A stretch of 23,634 nt of DNA from Chara braunii. Its lineage: Eukaryota > Streptophyta > Charophyceae > Charales > Characeae. The DNA is taken from the NCBI GenBank assembly GCA_003427395.1, contig BFEA01000196.1, forward strand, positions 792,121 to 815,754, written 5' to 3'. Position numbers and translations under genes: made by a program. Positions within the stretch are counted from its first letter, which is position 1. The number at the start of each line of letters is the position of its first letter. Shown one piece after another: positions 1 through 8,950 of the stretch. Under the pieces are notes generated by a model. The model searched no databases and was not told where the DNA came from. It was given only the letters and a program-made list of their open reading frames with translations.

Positions 1-40
<40 letters not shown>
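1..40. repeat. (GT)n(GA)n compound microsatellite
   Basis: An uninterrupted GT run passes directly into a GA run at the very start of the window. It is a simple-sequence repeat with no coding content. Confidence 0.97.
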
Positions 41-835
41 AAGAAAACCTAAAAGAGACGTGTCCCTCATCGTTCTTCGGGAACACAGAAGTCTCACACA
101 CACAGTCACTATGCCCATTCTTCATGAATGACCGATGATTGTGAATTAGATTCCCTATTGATTTATTCCCTAGCCAGACTACTCTTAGTCCTAATACCAT
201 GAATTCAACTAGGCAAGCAGGGGTTACCCGTCTTCCAATTGCTTCCTTCGTGATATTGGTGACTAATGATTTCCTGGCATGGACATCGAAGCGGATTTTA
301 ATAACAACGTGATTAACATACTCAAATCCAACTTTCTTCGAGATTCTCGGTCCGACTATTCTTTTAAGTTAGGACCCGTTTTCCCGTGAAAATGTCTAAT
401 CGATGGTGTTATACACCTTAATGAGGTTAGGGAGAGAGAAAGAATCCAGCAAACGCGAGGTCCAGAGCACGTGGAGGAGAGAAAGTATGACACTTTTCCT
501 TCGTTTCCTAGCATCAAAATGTATGCGGATACACGTGAAATAGAAGACCCCCTCATTCATAAGCCCAACTTTCAAAGATTTCAGCAAGGTAGTGCAACCG
601 TTCCATGATACTGTACTAAAACCAAAAATCTTATTAATTCGGCTCCGTTCATCCAAAAAAAACATTACCACCTAAGCTCAAAATGGTGGCGTGTGCAAAT
701 CTTTTTTTATGGCAAAGGTTCCATTGAGACAGAAGAGACAGCGACGTAGGAGATAGACCCGAAACAAGACTAGATCCAGACGTGGTAGAAAAGATGATAA
801 ACTTCTCAGGGGCAGTGCTATAAGCATCACTCATG
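41..835. other. No recognisable feature
   Basis: Mixed-composition DNA. The only open frames are under 95 codons, on the minus strand, and have no recognisable motif or compositional sign of coding. I see no tRNA, rRNA or transposon terminus here. Confidence 0.6.
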
Positions 836-1032
836 TTTTCATGCCCCGAAATAAAGGTTTGACACCTCTATCTTTGAGGATTTTTCATGCCCCGAAATAA
901 AGGAAAAACAAAAAAAATCGTGTTTTCATGCCCCGAAATAAAGGAAAAACAAAAAATGGAAAGAAAAAAAAAACAAATTAGTGAGTGGGCAAGCAAGGTT
1001 TGACACCACCATCTTTGAGGATTTTTCATTTT
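836..1032. repeat. Short direct-repeat cluster (CATGCCCCGAAATAAAGG and TTTGACACC modules)
   Basis: Two modules alternate. The 18-mer CATGCCCCGAAATAAAGG occurs exactly at 840-857, 886-903 and 927-944. The module beginning AAGGTTTGACACC and ending GAGGATTTTTCAT occurs at 853-887 and again at 995-1029. Diverged relatives of the second module recur at about 12736-12779 and 12930-12971, each followed by a T-rich stretch. This shows a dispersed repeat family that was partly tandemly duplicated here. Function is unknown, and the 69-codon plus-strand open frame over the right part is not supported as a gene. Confidence 0.8.
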
Positions 1033-1144
1033 TGTTTGGTTGAACGGAATGGCTTCAAAATTGAGAAGGAGATACCTTACATTACAGAGAACTCACAAAA
1101 ACAATTTCAGAAAAACATAGTGATAGTTAGGTGCCGAAATATTT

Positions 1145-1257
1145 TTTTGCGGGGTCCAAACCCCTTCACGTTCGGGCCCCGTACGGGGACTTGAACGCCC
1201 GAACATTCGGGGGTCAGCTTAGGGGTCTCCGTACGTTCGGCCTGACAACCCTGTATG
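1145..1257 (-). mobile_element. GC-rich CGTTCGG element, possible non-autonomous hAT-like terminus
   Basis: On the minus strand the segment starts CAGGGTTGTC, next to an AT microsatellite, and continues with a dense set of GTTCGG/CGAACG motifs in both orientations plus the palindrome CCCCGTACGGGG. A related element lies at 12438-12543 on the plus strand, beginning CAGGGTAACTGG beside an (AGAT)n tract and ending in poly-A. Plant hAT elements often begin CAGGG/TAGGG with short subterminal repeats, so a hAT-derived miniature element is a reasonable inference. The partner end and target-site duplication were not found. Confidence 0.45.
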
Positions 1258-1305
1258 CATATATATATATGATATATACACATACAGAACACATATATAA
1301 ATATG

Positions 1306-1336
<31 letters not shown>

Positions 1337-1346
1337 CGTCAAATAG

Positions 1347-1389
<43 letters not shown>

Positions 1390-1425
1390 TATTTGACGAT
1401 ATATATATATATATATATCAAATTC
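1251..1425. repeat. AT-dinucleotide tract with perfect palindrome
   Basis: The (AT)n tract contains CGTCAAATAGAA at 1337-1348 and its exact reverse complement TTCTATTTGACG at 1387-1398, each flanked outside by further AT repeat. The whole of about 1318-1418 is self-complementary except around one C at 1349. In single-stranded form it would fold into a ~50-bp hairpin. It may be a product of inverted duplication of a microsatellite. Confidence 0.93.
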
Positions 1426-1774
1426 AAACGCGTGAACCGGTTTAAACCACGTTGAGAAGAAACACTACACCAACGCAGGAACCGACCTCGATTGGGTTTT
1501 TGACCTTATAGGGTGGTCTGCCACAGTCATTCCTCTTCATCCTTACGTGATCGAAGAGACCTAAGTTCCGCTTCTCATTAGACGGAGTCCACCTTGTCAA
1601 CGGATAATATCAACAAAATTTATTATCTGATGTATGGGTAGCCCCGTCGCTATGTTTCGACAACGTGATGTCCATTGTGATTTTACTAATCGAAACATAC
1701 AGTCCTAAATCATATCTCAAATCCTTGAGTCGTGTCTCATAAGGCTTGAGAGGGAGACCAACATATTTTCCAGG
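1426..1774. other. No recognisable feature
   Basis: Unique-looking sequence without an open frame longer than a few dozen codons and without visible repeat structure. It lies just outside the outer edge of the long inverted-repeat arm. Confidence 0.5.
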
Positions 1775-3385
1775 ACCTTTTTTTGTGCAACTTCATAATG
1801 TTAACACAAAAATATTGGTTGGTCAACCATCAACATATGACGATTGGGCTCAAAAGGTGTACTTCATTTATCAATTTCTTGTTTACGCTTCTTTTGTCGC
1901 AAACCTTTTCCACGACAATGAGGTCTACATGCATCCATTTCAAAACAAATACTCCACCGGACTGGGTTTTTTAAGGCGTCGGTCTTTCATATAGTATTTA
2001 TGCCTAAGTCCGCCACTTCTGAGGCTTATTCAATCAGCCACTTTGTGATCAAGACTCATGGGGCGGCTAAAGATTCCCAAAGTTTTTGCACTTCAACCCT
2101 CTAGGAGGTTGGCTGAGGTATTCCTCCCCCTCGTCCGAGCATGAAGCCCGGATCTCAAAGTTCAGGTCGTCTCCTACGAGTCAGCAAAGTACATCCCCCG
2201 ATATTCGGGTTTATGTGGGCGGACCTACACCCCAAACCGTTAATAGAGCCGACTCCTAAAACAATTACACCTCGGCTCATACCCTTCCTAGAAAGAGGGA
2301 TCACGTGAACCATGTATAAACCAACCTGTCTCCTTCCTCTCTCACGAAAGGCAACTTAAACGAAGTATGCCGTAGGGAAAAAACGAGGAAAGTGGTTCAT
2401 TTAGACAAGGCATAAATTAGGATGGGTAATTTGGAAGAGAACGTGTCTCCTTGGGAAAGAGATAAATCAAATTGATATTTTTTCATTATATTCATGAGTT
2501 CCTTTAACTACGCCTGTTGAATTACCCCATTCCAAAACACAAGCCCATCTAACATGCATACATGTGAAAGGTTAAATGAAAGATAATTTTTTTCATCATC
2601 CCAAGTAGCCGCCATCAATCATTTTTTTGCAAGCATCTTTTCACTTGTCTGCATATCAAGCAAACGACAAGTCAAAGGGATCCAAAAGAACCCCACACCA
2701 AGGTCAGACCCCACCTTTTGTATTCATGACTCTCACAACCCTACTCTACCTTTTCATTTGAACATTCAAAACAGAAGGGTCAAGCAAAGTGTGGGAACAA
2801 AGAGGTGTGAAGAGGAGTTTGAGTCATACACTGACCTTGAGTGGAGTTTTGACCGACTCACTCGAGAAAGCCAAAATAAATTCTAGTCAAACAAAATATA
2901 TCCGCTGTTGGAGTCCAAAATAGGTGACCCACAACTCCACAAGTGGTCTTTCAATCAAATAGCGGCCAACGTCCTTCTACTCGTCCCTGAACAGGCAAGG
3001 TTTGGTCCACCAAGGGACTCAAGTGAGATAACCCTCAAAAGAGGTGTTCTAAAAAACAAGTCTCATGTGGTCTTAACATCCCGGACAGTCCCAATGCAGT
3101 CCCGACTGCACCACAGCCTCTAAGAACCATTCCAAGTCAAACCGCAGGTCCAAACCACCTCAAATCTCAGCGTCCTTCAAGAGACAATTCAATAAATGGG
3201 ATCAGCAAACGCTCACGTTCCAAGAATCATGTGCCCAAGTTGGTTCCAATTGGTCCCAAAATGGTCTCACACTATCGCCCACAACACCAAATAGGTCCAA
3301 ATACCAAAACCGTTTGCACCGTGTGCCCAAAAAAAGTAAAAGATTACCTTTGACGCAAAACCGCATATGTCACGAGTCCCACCAG
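1775..3385 (+). repeat. Left arm of a long, diverged inverted repeat
   Basis: Read in reverse complement, this segment is colinear with 20770-22380. Anchors include TTTTAGGAG(T/C)CGGC at about 2245 and 21915, GGGTTATCTCACTTGAGTCC at about 3020 and 21120, and the block around ACCCAGT at about 1960 and 22190. The sum of paired coordinates stays near 24155 over the whole length, so there are no large indels. Divergence is considerable. The likeliest reading is two copies of one retrotransposon LTR or repeat inserted in opposite orientation. The open frames inside (such as 2908-3123) are not conserved as proteins between the arms. Confidence 0.85.
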
Positions 3386-4230
3386 TCACCACATTGAGCA
3401 CACACACTCCAAATAGCATTGTCGGTTCACTCGCTAAGACGTGTAGTCCCAAAATGGCCCAGCAATAGCACCAGCAGATCCACCCTGCCTCATATGTCAA
3501 TGGTACACTGTCGGTGTGAATACCCTCACAAGGGTATCCACCCTGGTTTTTGCAAGTGACAGAAAAAATAAGTTTGGTTTAAAATTTGAGTGTTCCGCGT
3601 GAGTCGCAGTTGTGCCTGTTATTGACGTTGACTGAGTGGTTGACCAAGGCGGGCGTGATCTCTTCTCTTGTTGATGATTGTAAAGTCGGCGTACGTGCCG
3701 GCCAATTTTTTTAATTGTAGATTAAACTAGGTTTAAAAAATATTTTATTTTGATTGGTACGCTTGATAGTGACATGTGCGTACGTGTGGAGGACGATGTC
3801 GATGACGACACAGTCCTGTATAATGAGTGGAGTGAAAACAAGGGTAGAAACATGAAAACGTGCGAACCGCATTGTGGATACGGGAGGTCGATGGTCGTGA
3901 ACTAGGTTGATAGGCCAGAGAGTGGCTTTGGAGCATTTCAGGTGAACCCACGCGCCGCGTGGTAACCGTCTATATAGATGTTCGCTAGTGCTAAGCTCAA
4001 CCTTTGGCCGAACACATTTTGTTATGGTAACGAACTTTCATCAAGGAGATTCAGGGATCAAGGCTAGAGGCAATAGCGCGGGAGTATCGGAGCCGTGAGA
4101 AGAACTTGAGGGGTTGAGGACCCGACGGGGCTATCCCCCGTGGATTGTTGTCGAGGCGCCAAAGTTTCTTTCCATCGTCTTACGACTTTGTTTTTATTTT
4201 TGCGATTATTATTATTATTATTATTTTGTT
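3386..4230. other. No gene; small hairpin and low-complexity tract
   Basis: The only clear structure is a perfect hairpin ATACCCT-CACA-AGGGTAT at 3520-3537 and a TTA-rich tract at about 4205-4225. A stretch at about 4078-4130 faintly resembles the 18S rRNA segment around GGAGTATGGTCGCAAGG, but the match is too weak to annotate. The open frame at 3267-3500 on the minus strand lies at the edge of the inverted-repeat arm and has no recognisable domain. Confidence 0.5.
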
Positions 4231-4325
4231 ATTTTTATGATTCTTTTTAAGTCAGGCATGACACCGGGCTTAGGGGGGCCGTCTGGATCCATGCATGTCA
4301 GGGATGCTGACGAAATTTCTCTATC

Positions 4326-4540
4326 ATGCCCGTTTTGAAACAAGGACCGAGGAGTTCAGAGTGCATGCGAGTCAATGGGTGATTAACCCACGGGTGTGTG
4401 GGCCCTCTACCAGTGCACCGCCCACCGGCCACAAGTCTGTTGTGAGAAGTTTAAGTGTGAAAATGCTCACTGGGACCCGAAAGAAGCAGACTGTGCCTGG
4501 ATGGGGCGGCCCGGGGCATTGTGGATGAGTCCTCAGTGGT
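4326..4540 (+). pseudogene. Cytosolic LSU (25S/28S) rRNA pseudogene, segment 1
   Basis: The sequence from CCCGTTTTGAAACAAGGACC through GGGACCCGAAAGAAG follows nuclear LSU rRNA in order: the conserved TTGAAACACGGACCAAGGAG block, GCGAGTCAACGGGT, GTGCACCGCC, GAGTGTGA-CATG and GGGACCCGAAAGATG all have recognisable counterparts. Scattered substitutions and small indels, including in nearly invariant stretches, show it is not a functional gene. It is followed directly by a segment of the same rRNA on the opposite strand. The small open frames over it are accidental. Confidence 0.93.
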
Positions 4541-4542
4541 AC

Positions 4543-4890
4543 TGTCTACCCGAGTTGTGCACATAGGACCCTTCTCCACTTCGGTCTTCAAAGTTCTCAA
4601 TTGGATCTTGCTACTGCCACCAAGATCTGCACCGGGACCGGCTTACCGAGACTCACGCTGCAGGCATGCGGCAAGCCCTGCGCCCTCCTACTCGTCAAGG
4701 CGCTGGAGTTGCCCTGACGGTCGAGCGTAGGCCGGGCGTTGCAGTACCATCCATTTCGGGACTCATAGAGTCGACAGGGGAGTTGTCTTTAGCAGATTTT
4801 GACTTCCATTACCACTACCATGTTGTTTGTATTAATTGTCATCCGCTGTGGTGTCTCGGCTAGCGCGCAACGTGATACCGGTCGGAGGGA
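4543..4890 (-). pseudogene. LSU rRNA pseudogene, inverted middle segment
   Basis: The minus strand matches a more 3' part of the nuclear LSU rRNA. It runs from GCGCGCTAGCC at the right through ATGGAAGTCAAAATC, the GAAATGGATGG block, GTAGGAGGGCGCAGG, GCAGATCTTGGTGGCAGTAGC and GAGAACTTTGAAGACCGAAG at the left. Plus-strand LSU sequence lies on both sides (4326-4540 and 4912-4932). The right-hand piece, GTGAACTTGCACATGGGT, is what natively follows the left end of this segment. A single in-place inversion therefore explains the arrangement. Confidence 0.93.
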
Positions 4891-4911
4891 AGAAAAGTAA
4901 AAAGAAAATAG

Positions 4912-4932
4912 GGTGAACTTGCACATGGGTCC
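4912..4932 (+). pseudogene. LSU rRNA pseudogene, segment 3 (short)
   Basis: GTGAAC-TTGCACATGGGT matches the LSU rRNA stretch GTGAACGGCACTTGCACATGGGT with three bases missing. It is only about 20 bases and would be unconvincing alone. It gains support because it is exactly the sequence expected next to the inverted segment on its left. No LSU similarity is visible after about 4945. Confidence 0.6.
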
Positions 4933-4945
4933 GCGCCAGGTGCAC

Positions 4946-5540
4946 TCAATGTTGAAGACAACAATGGCGATGAAGGTAAGAACAATGGCGGAGAAGATGG
5001 TGGGTGTGTAGGAGTGAAAAACGATTATCTCGCTCGAATCCTAACGGAATCGAGTGAGGGAAAATGTCATTTCAGCATTTTGAGGTCGGCCGAATGTGAT
5101 GGCGAGATCAGTTTTGGCGTTGGGTTAGTCGAGAAAGAGTTAGTAGGAGGATAGACTTCACGGAGTAGTCGTATAAGGGAAACCATCGGAGTAGAAAATC
5201 GCATAACTTTGTTAATTCTTAATGAATTTTTGTAAAATAAAAAGCGGACTGGGGTTTTAGGGTGAGGCGACTCCATTGGCGGTGGTAGTTTTATCGTAAG
5301 ATTAGTAAGACGAGAGTTAGAAGAAAAAATGAGCGCGTGGAGATGGAGAGGAAAGCTATGGAGGAGGAGAGAAAAAATTTGTTGAAACGGTCGTTCCTTA
5401 ACCGATTTCGACGAATGGAGGCTCTATGCTAAGGTTTTGGAACTGGGTGAATTCAATGGTAGGGCTACATTTAAGATAGGTTAGTTTTTGTGCTGAAACG
5501 ATTAGAGGCTGTGCAGGAGATGATGTCTCTTGACGTAGTT
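4946..5540. other. No recognisable feature
   Basis: Purine-rich plus strand, with many GGAG/GAAG/GAGG runs. The longest open frame (5067-5276, minus) shows no motif. I see no further rDNA, tRNA or transposon end here. Confidence 0.5.
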
Positions 5541-5543
5541 TGT

Positions 5544-5764
5544 CTCCCCACGTTTTAGGGGAGTTCATTCTTATTTCGTACGTATAGTAGCCGAAAGTTG
5601 TGTGAAGTGCCGAAGAACGTAAACGGCGAATAAAGAGATGGCGGATGAGTGAAAGTGAGCGAGAGAGTTTCCTATCTGACTAGCTATGAAAAGTCGTGCA
5701 GGGTCTGAGAGTAGAGTTGTGCAACAGAAAGGACAATGTATCTTCTCCGGTCCTCGCAGAAGAT
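5544..5764. repeat. Two members of a short hairpin/foldback family
   Basis: CTCCCC(5544-5549)/GGGGAG(5558-5563) and ATCTTCT(5740-5746)/AGAAGAT(5758-5764) are perfect short stems. Each is followed by TTCATTCT(T/C)ATTTCG. The same layout with a different stem occurs at 10664-10688, and a poorer copy at 19233-19257. The stem bases change together while the downstream tag is kept, so these appear to be copies of one foldback element. Confidence 0.65.
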
Positions 5765-5934
5765 TCATTCTCATTTCGCATACCCAGTGAGTCAGAACAA
5801 TGAGAGTTTACACTCAACCACATGCAAGTCCATACCACAATGGGTAATTACTCTTACCAAAAGTCCCAAGTTATTTTCATATAAGATAGTTCATTGGTCC
5901 TCCAAAATGCTGCGCACTTGACGTGCGTAACGTA

Positions 5935-5980
5935 TCAAAGTCATTGGTTTATCATAGAGACGATTTCGGGCAAAAGAAAT

Positions 5981-6013
<33 letters not shown>

Positions 6014-6021
6014 TGAGTACA

Positions 6022-6070
<49 letters not shown>
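5935..6070 (-). pseudogene. Mitochondrial-type SSU rRNA 3' fragment
   Basis: On the minus strand the sequence reads through ATGAAGTTGGAATCGCTAGT, AATCGCGGATCAGCATGCCG, GTGAATATGTACTCAGGCC and TTGTACACACCGCCCGTCAC, then CCATGGGAATTTCTTTTGCC. These are the nearly universal bacterial/organellar 16S blocks around the decoding site and the 3' minor domain. The ACACCGCCCGTCACACCATGGGAA form fits plant mitochondrial SSU rRNA (rrn18) better than plastid 16S. Similarity fades before the helix 45 end, and upstream it stops at ATGAAGTTGG, where an intron-ORF fragment is joined. It is a truncated nuclear or organellar copy. Confidence 0.93.
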
Positions 6071-6071
<1 letters not shown>

Positions 6072-6085
6072 ATCTTATACAGGTG

Positions 6086-6205
6086 CCTTCGCACTAGAGT
6101 CAAGAATCTATCATCTTGAATTTTCTTATGCAGAAGACTCATCAATATTTGGTGTTCGATTGTATTGAAGCATTTGGACCTTCGGCCTTCTATGTACCTG
6201 ACAGC
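6086..6205 (-). pseudogene. Group II intron reverse-transcriptase/maturase fragment
   Basis: The minus frame contains CFNTIEHQILMSLLHKKIQD followed by DRFLTLVRRHL. This is the pattern of a reverse-transcriptase block of group II intron maturases (CFD-I-H--L---L--KI-D-RF--L). The ORF runs in frame straight into the SSU rRNA fragment, which is read as meaningless protein, so the 112-codon frame is chimeric and not a gene. Only about 35-40 of several hundred residues remain, and the catalytic YADD box is absent. A source in an organellar intron is inferred from the neighbour. Confidence 0.7.
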
Positions 6206-6416
6206 CGCCCCTAGACAGAAACAAAACAATTACGTGAAAAGTTGCATTATATGAAACTCCATGAGTTATTTGGCCTTCAATTGAAGGTAACTTTGTCTTA
6301 TGAAACCCGTTTGGAAAAACAAAGCAAAAAAACACAAAAATGATTCGGGAGCGAAGCTGTATGAAAAACAGTTGCTGGAAAGGAAAATCACTCAAACAAT
6401 TAACTTTTGAAAAAAT
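6206..6416. other. Unassigned spacer between organellar fragments
   Basis: AT-rich sequence between the intron-ORF scrap and the petA duplication. The minus frame stays open for 89 codons but has no recognisable motif. It may be organellar intergenic or intron DNA. Confidence 0.4.
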
Positions 6417-6746
6417 AATAGATTATATATATCTATATTTTGTAGATATCATCTATCTATTAGAATATCATCTATCTATTATATTTAGTTTAAAAGTTCA
6501 TTTCCGCAATCTGTACTTTCTCAAATTGTTTTTTCTTAAGAACTATAATAGATAGATAGTCTAGACTATCTATAATCAATGAATATTATCTATCTCTATC
6601 TATCTATCTATCTATTATATAGAATAGATTATATATATCTATATTTTGTAGATATCATCTATTTATTAGAATATCATCTATCTATTATATTTAGTTTAAA
6701 AGTTCATTTCCGCAATCTGTACTTTCTCAAATTGTTTTTTCTTAAG
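6417..6746. repeat. 124-bp direct repeat pair flanking a (TCTA)n tract
   Basis: 6417-6540 and 6623-6746 are almost identical, with a single visible difference (CTATCTATTA versus CTATTTATTA). Each ends inside the petA coding end at CTTAAG. The 82 bases between are mostly TCTA/ATAG microsatellite. The near identity makes this one of the youngest rearrangements in the window. It probably arose by slippage or unequal exchange using the TCTA repeats. Confidence 0.95.
6490..6540 (-). pseudogene. petA: Duplicated extreme 3' end of petA
   Basis: The minus strand encodes [16 protein letters not shown] and a stop, the highly conserved stromal tail of cytochrome f. It is cut off at CTTAAG and joins unrelated sequence. 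It is an exact copy of 6696-6746 by tandem duplication. Confidence 0.92.
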
Positions 6747-6973
6747 CACTAAAAAGACCTGAGCTAAAATCACAGAAATAAAGAAAAGAATCAATCCTTC
6801 CATTCTTAAAGGATTTTGAAGAACAATTCCGTATTTGCTTGTTCAAATCCACCCACATTTGGATTATTTGTTAGAGGCTGATCTACTTTAACAAATTCTC
6901 CTTCCGATACTATAATTTCTGGTCCTGGAGGTATTATGTCAGTAATTTTACGACCATCTTTTGCGTCAATAAA
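6696..6973 (-). pseudogene. petA: petA (cytochrome f) C-terminal pseudogene fragment
   Basis: Cytochrome f is the c-type haem subunit of the thylakoid cytochrome b6f complex, plastid-encoded in plants and algae. The minus strand encodes [39 protein letters not shown], then, after a frame change, [20 protein letters not shown] and the tail [19 protein letters not shown]-stop. This covers the end of the lumenal small domain, the single membrane helix and the stromal tail, about 90 of roughly 285 mature residues. The haem-binding CxxCH part is absent. One base is missing near 6826 (after QANTE), which shifts the frame, so the copy is dead. It is most simply a plastid-derived insertion. Confidence 0.94.
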
Positions 6974-7165
6974 TATAGGCTCAAATAAAATTTCACTATA
7001 TGCGGGAACGTGCTCTAGCCTTCGACCCTTTGTTTTGTGTGTCAAATTCGATACACGTACGAGTTCACCTTACTGAAATGTAATAGGCATAATTCGCAGG
7101 AAACCAAAATATGTCTGTGTAGGATCCTTAGAGACTATATGTGAAACAACTTCAATTTTACCCAT
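6974..7165 (-). other. Unidentified open stretch fused upstream of petA
   Basis: Reading upstream in the petA frame, the minus strand stays open except for one TAA near 7070. An ATG at 7165 begins MGKIEVVSHIVSKDPTQTYF and, after the stop, [15 protein letters not shown] leads to [12 protein letters not shown] just before the petA match. This is not cytochrome f. I cannot assign it, though its codon-like structure suggests a captured coding fragment, organellar or otherwise. Confidence 0.4.
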
Positions 7166-7185
7166 CTTACATATGGCATGTCGCT

Positions 7186-7930
7186 AGATCATTCTACTTA
7201 TAAACAATGTCTATCATACCTTAGATTATACACGAACAAGTTGCATAACTGCTTCTCTCTTTTTGGGTGCATGTGACTAGACCGTTCTGCTTAGAAACAA
7301 TGCCTAGTCGCCCTAAACTGTTTAACTATTCAAGAATTAGATAAATCTCTTCTTTGTCTTCAAAATATGATCAGGGGACTGAATCATTCAGCTTACAAAC
7401 AATGTTCAACTTGCCCAATTTACGTTCAATTATACAATTGGCTTTAGTTTTTCTTAATGATATGACTTAAGTTGAACAATTCTGCTTAGAAACAATGTTC
7501 AACCGTCTGTTTACATGCGGATATAGATAAACATTTCCAATGTATACTCGCTTGTACTCTTAATGTGTGTGGTTGTAGGTTATACCATTCCGCTTAAAAA
7601 CAATCATGTTGAGTCTTTTTACCAAAATCCTCTCTCGAAATAAAACAAAAGACTGAACCATTATGCTTAGAAACAATATTCAACTTATCTCAAAGTCACA
7701 CAAAAACATGAAGTTTGACCATTTTATTCAACTTCAGTCAGAAATCCCAAAAGAAATAGATAGACAAAGTCATTCTGCTTAGAAACAATGTTTGGCCTCA
7801 CAAATCGGACAAGCAACCCTTAGAAATAAGCAGAGCAATCAAACCATTCTACTTAGAAACGATGTTTGGTCCTTCAGAAAACAAACAAGGAAGATAGCAC
7901 TTGGTCATTCTGCTTAGAAACAATGCCTTG
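7186..7930. repeat. Hairpin array 1 (core CATTCTGCTTAGAAACAATG)
   Basis: Ten copies of a 20-base core, or recognisable variants, occur with starts near 7190, 7283, 7385, 7478, 7586, 7659, 7718 (internally deleted), 7771, 7845 and 7906. Spacing is about 60-110 bases and the spacers are unrelated. CATT and AATG at the core ends can pair, and the bases outside often extend the stem. At 7471-7477/7497-7503 GTTGAAC faces GTTCAAC perfectly, and at 7839-7845/7864-7870 ATCAAAC faces GTTTGGT. Arm sequences differ between copies while the loop is kept. A lone partial core lies at about 8831. No protein frame runs through the array. Confidence 0.85.
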
Positions 7931-8269
7931 CCTTTAGTTGACCCGGTCAAACGCATGCAAAACCACCTTCCTCCCACCTTCCCTCAGTTCATCCATTAGT
8001 CTAACACCAATCACGAAATCCGATTGAGATTCATGCATCTATTCCTTGCACTTAGTCTGATTAAGTTTTGAAAGAAAAAGGAATCATAAGGGAACGCATG
8101 CATACCTCTCAGACAAACTAGAGAGATGTAAAGATAAGAGCATCTATAGGCATACATAGGACAAGGAAGTTATACTTGAAGATTTTTTGCCTCCATAAAC
8201 TGAAAATTCGGCAGAGCTGACGCAATCGGTGTGGCAACCTCCCACAAAGGTCTTGACACAAACTACGGG
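7931..8269. other. Spacer after hairpin array 1
   Basis: The start (GTTGACCCGGTCAAACGCATG and following) is a diverged copy of the sequence after the third hairpin in array 2 (15653 on) and in its later units (16266 on). The rest has no gene. TGTGGCAACCTCC occurs at 8229 and again at 8518. Confidence 0.5.
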
Positions 8270-8445
8270 TTTCCAATCTCGTTTTTCCCCTTTTTCTCTG
8301 AACCAATGGATTAAACTGAGAATAAGAAGGATAAAAAGAGAAATATTAGGTCGCTCATATACAAGAAGGGTGCTCTCGGACTCTCGCGAGAGCCTAGAGG
8401 GCCGTGAACTCTTTAATCGTTTGACAACCCTGCAATGGTAGTCAA
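8270..8445 (+). repeat. Dispersed module with CTCTCGCGAGAG palindrome (copy 1)
   Basis: GAACCAATGGATTAAACTGAG...GAAATATTAGG...CTCATATACAAG aligns with 17390-17575 in the same orientation. Copy 1 carries the stem GCTCTCG(8372-8378)/CGAGAGC(8387-8393) and ends ACAACCCTGCAATGGTA, where copy 2 has AACCCTTACAATGGTATC. The position downstream of a hairpin array is the same in both places. Whether this is an LTR end followed by a primer-binding site is unproven. Confidence 0.7.
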
Positions 8446-8950
8446 GAACGCAACGAAATTACAAAACAAATGACAAAAACGTAGCGAAACAACAGTTTGA
8501 CTAACCTCTAAGCCGTTGTGGCAACCTCCTTGGAAAGTTTAATCGCACCCTTAAGAACTACAACATCCCCTCTGTGCTATATTTGACTTCCCGCAGCAGA
8601 CTTCAAAATACAGCTGCAGCGCAATAGTAACGGCTCTCTAGGCTGGTAACATAGTCATCGGACGGTCTAACCAGCCAAAAGGGTGGTACTCTTACTAAAG
8701 TCGTAGTTATACCAGCAACAATCGCAATCCCCCGGAAGCCAACGACCGTCATAAGATAGGAAGCCAAACATTATAGTATTTCAAAAACAGACAATAACAA
8801 AATAACTAAGACTGTGCAACGGTCACACCTATTCTGCTTAGCGTTCAAACTTTGACATCACACCCTTTGGCAAGCAGAGGTGGTCGCCAGTAACAATAAT
8901 CGAGGCACATGCACAGGTTGCCCTTGTAAATCGCGACCATGAACAGTTAC
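8446..8950. other. No recognisable gene
   Basis: No open frame or known RNA is recognised. One truncated hairpin core, CTATTCTGCTTAG, sits at about 8829-8841, outside the main array. Confidence 0.5.

Noticed and set aside
4078-4130. 18S rRNA fragment near GGAGTATCGGAGCC
   Set aside because: Too many mismatches and gaps to distinguish from chance by eye.
5891-6229. 112-codon minus-strand ORF as a gene
   Set aside because: It is an RT fragment read into SSU rRNA sequence, so the second half is not protein-coding.
7186-7930. CRISPR array
   Set aside because: The repeated cores vary, spacing is irregular, the setting is eukaryotic repeat DNA, and no cas gene is present.
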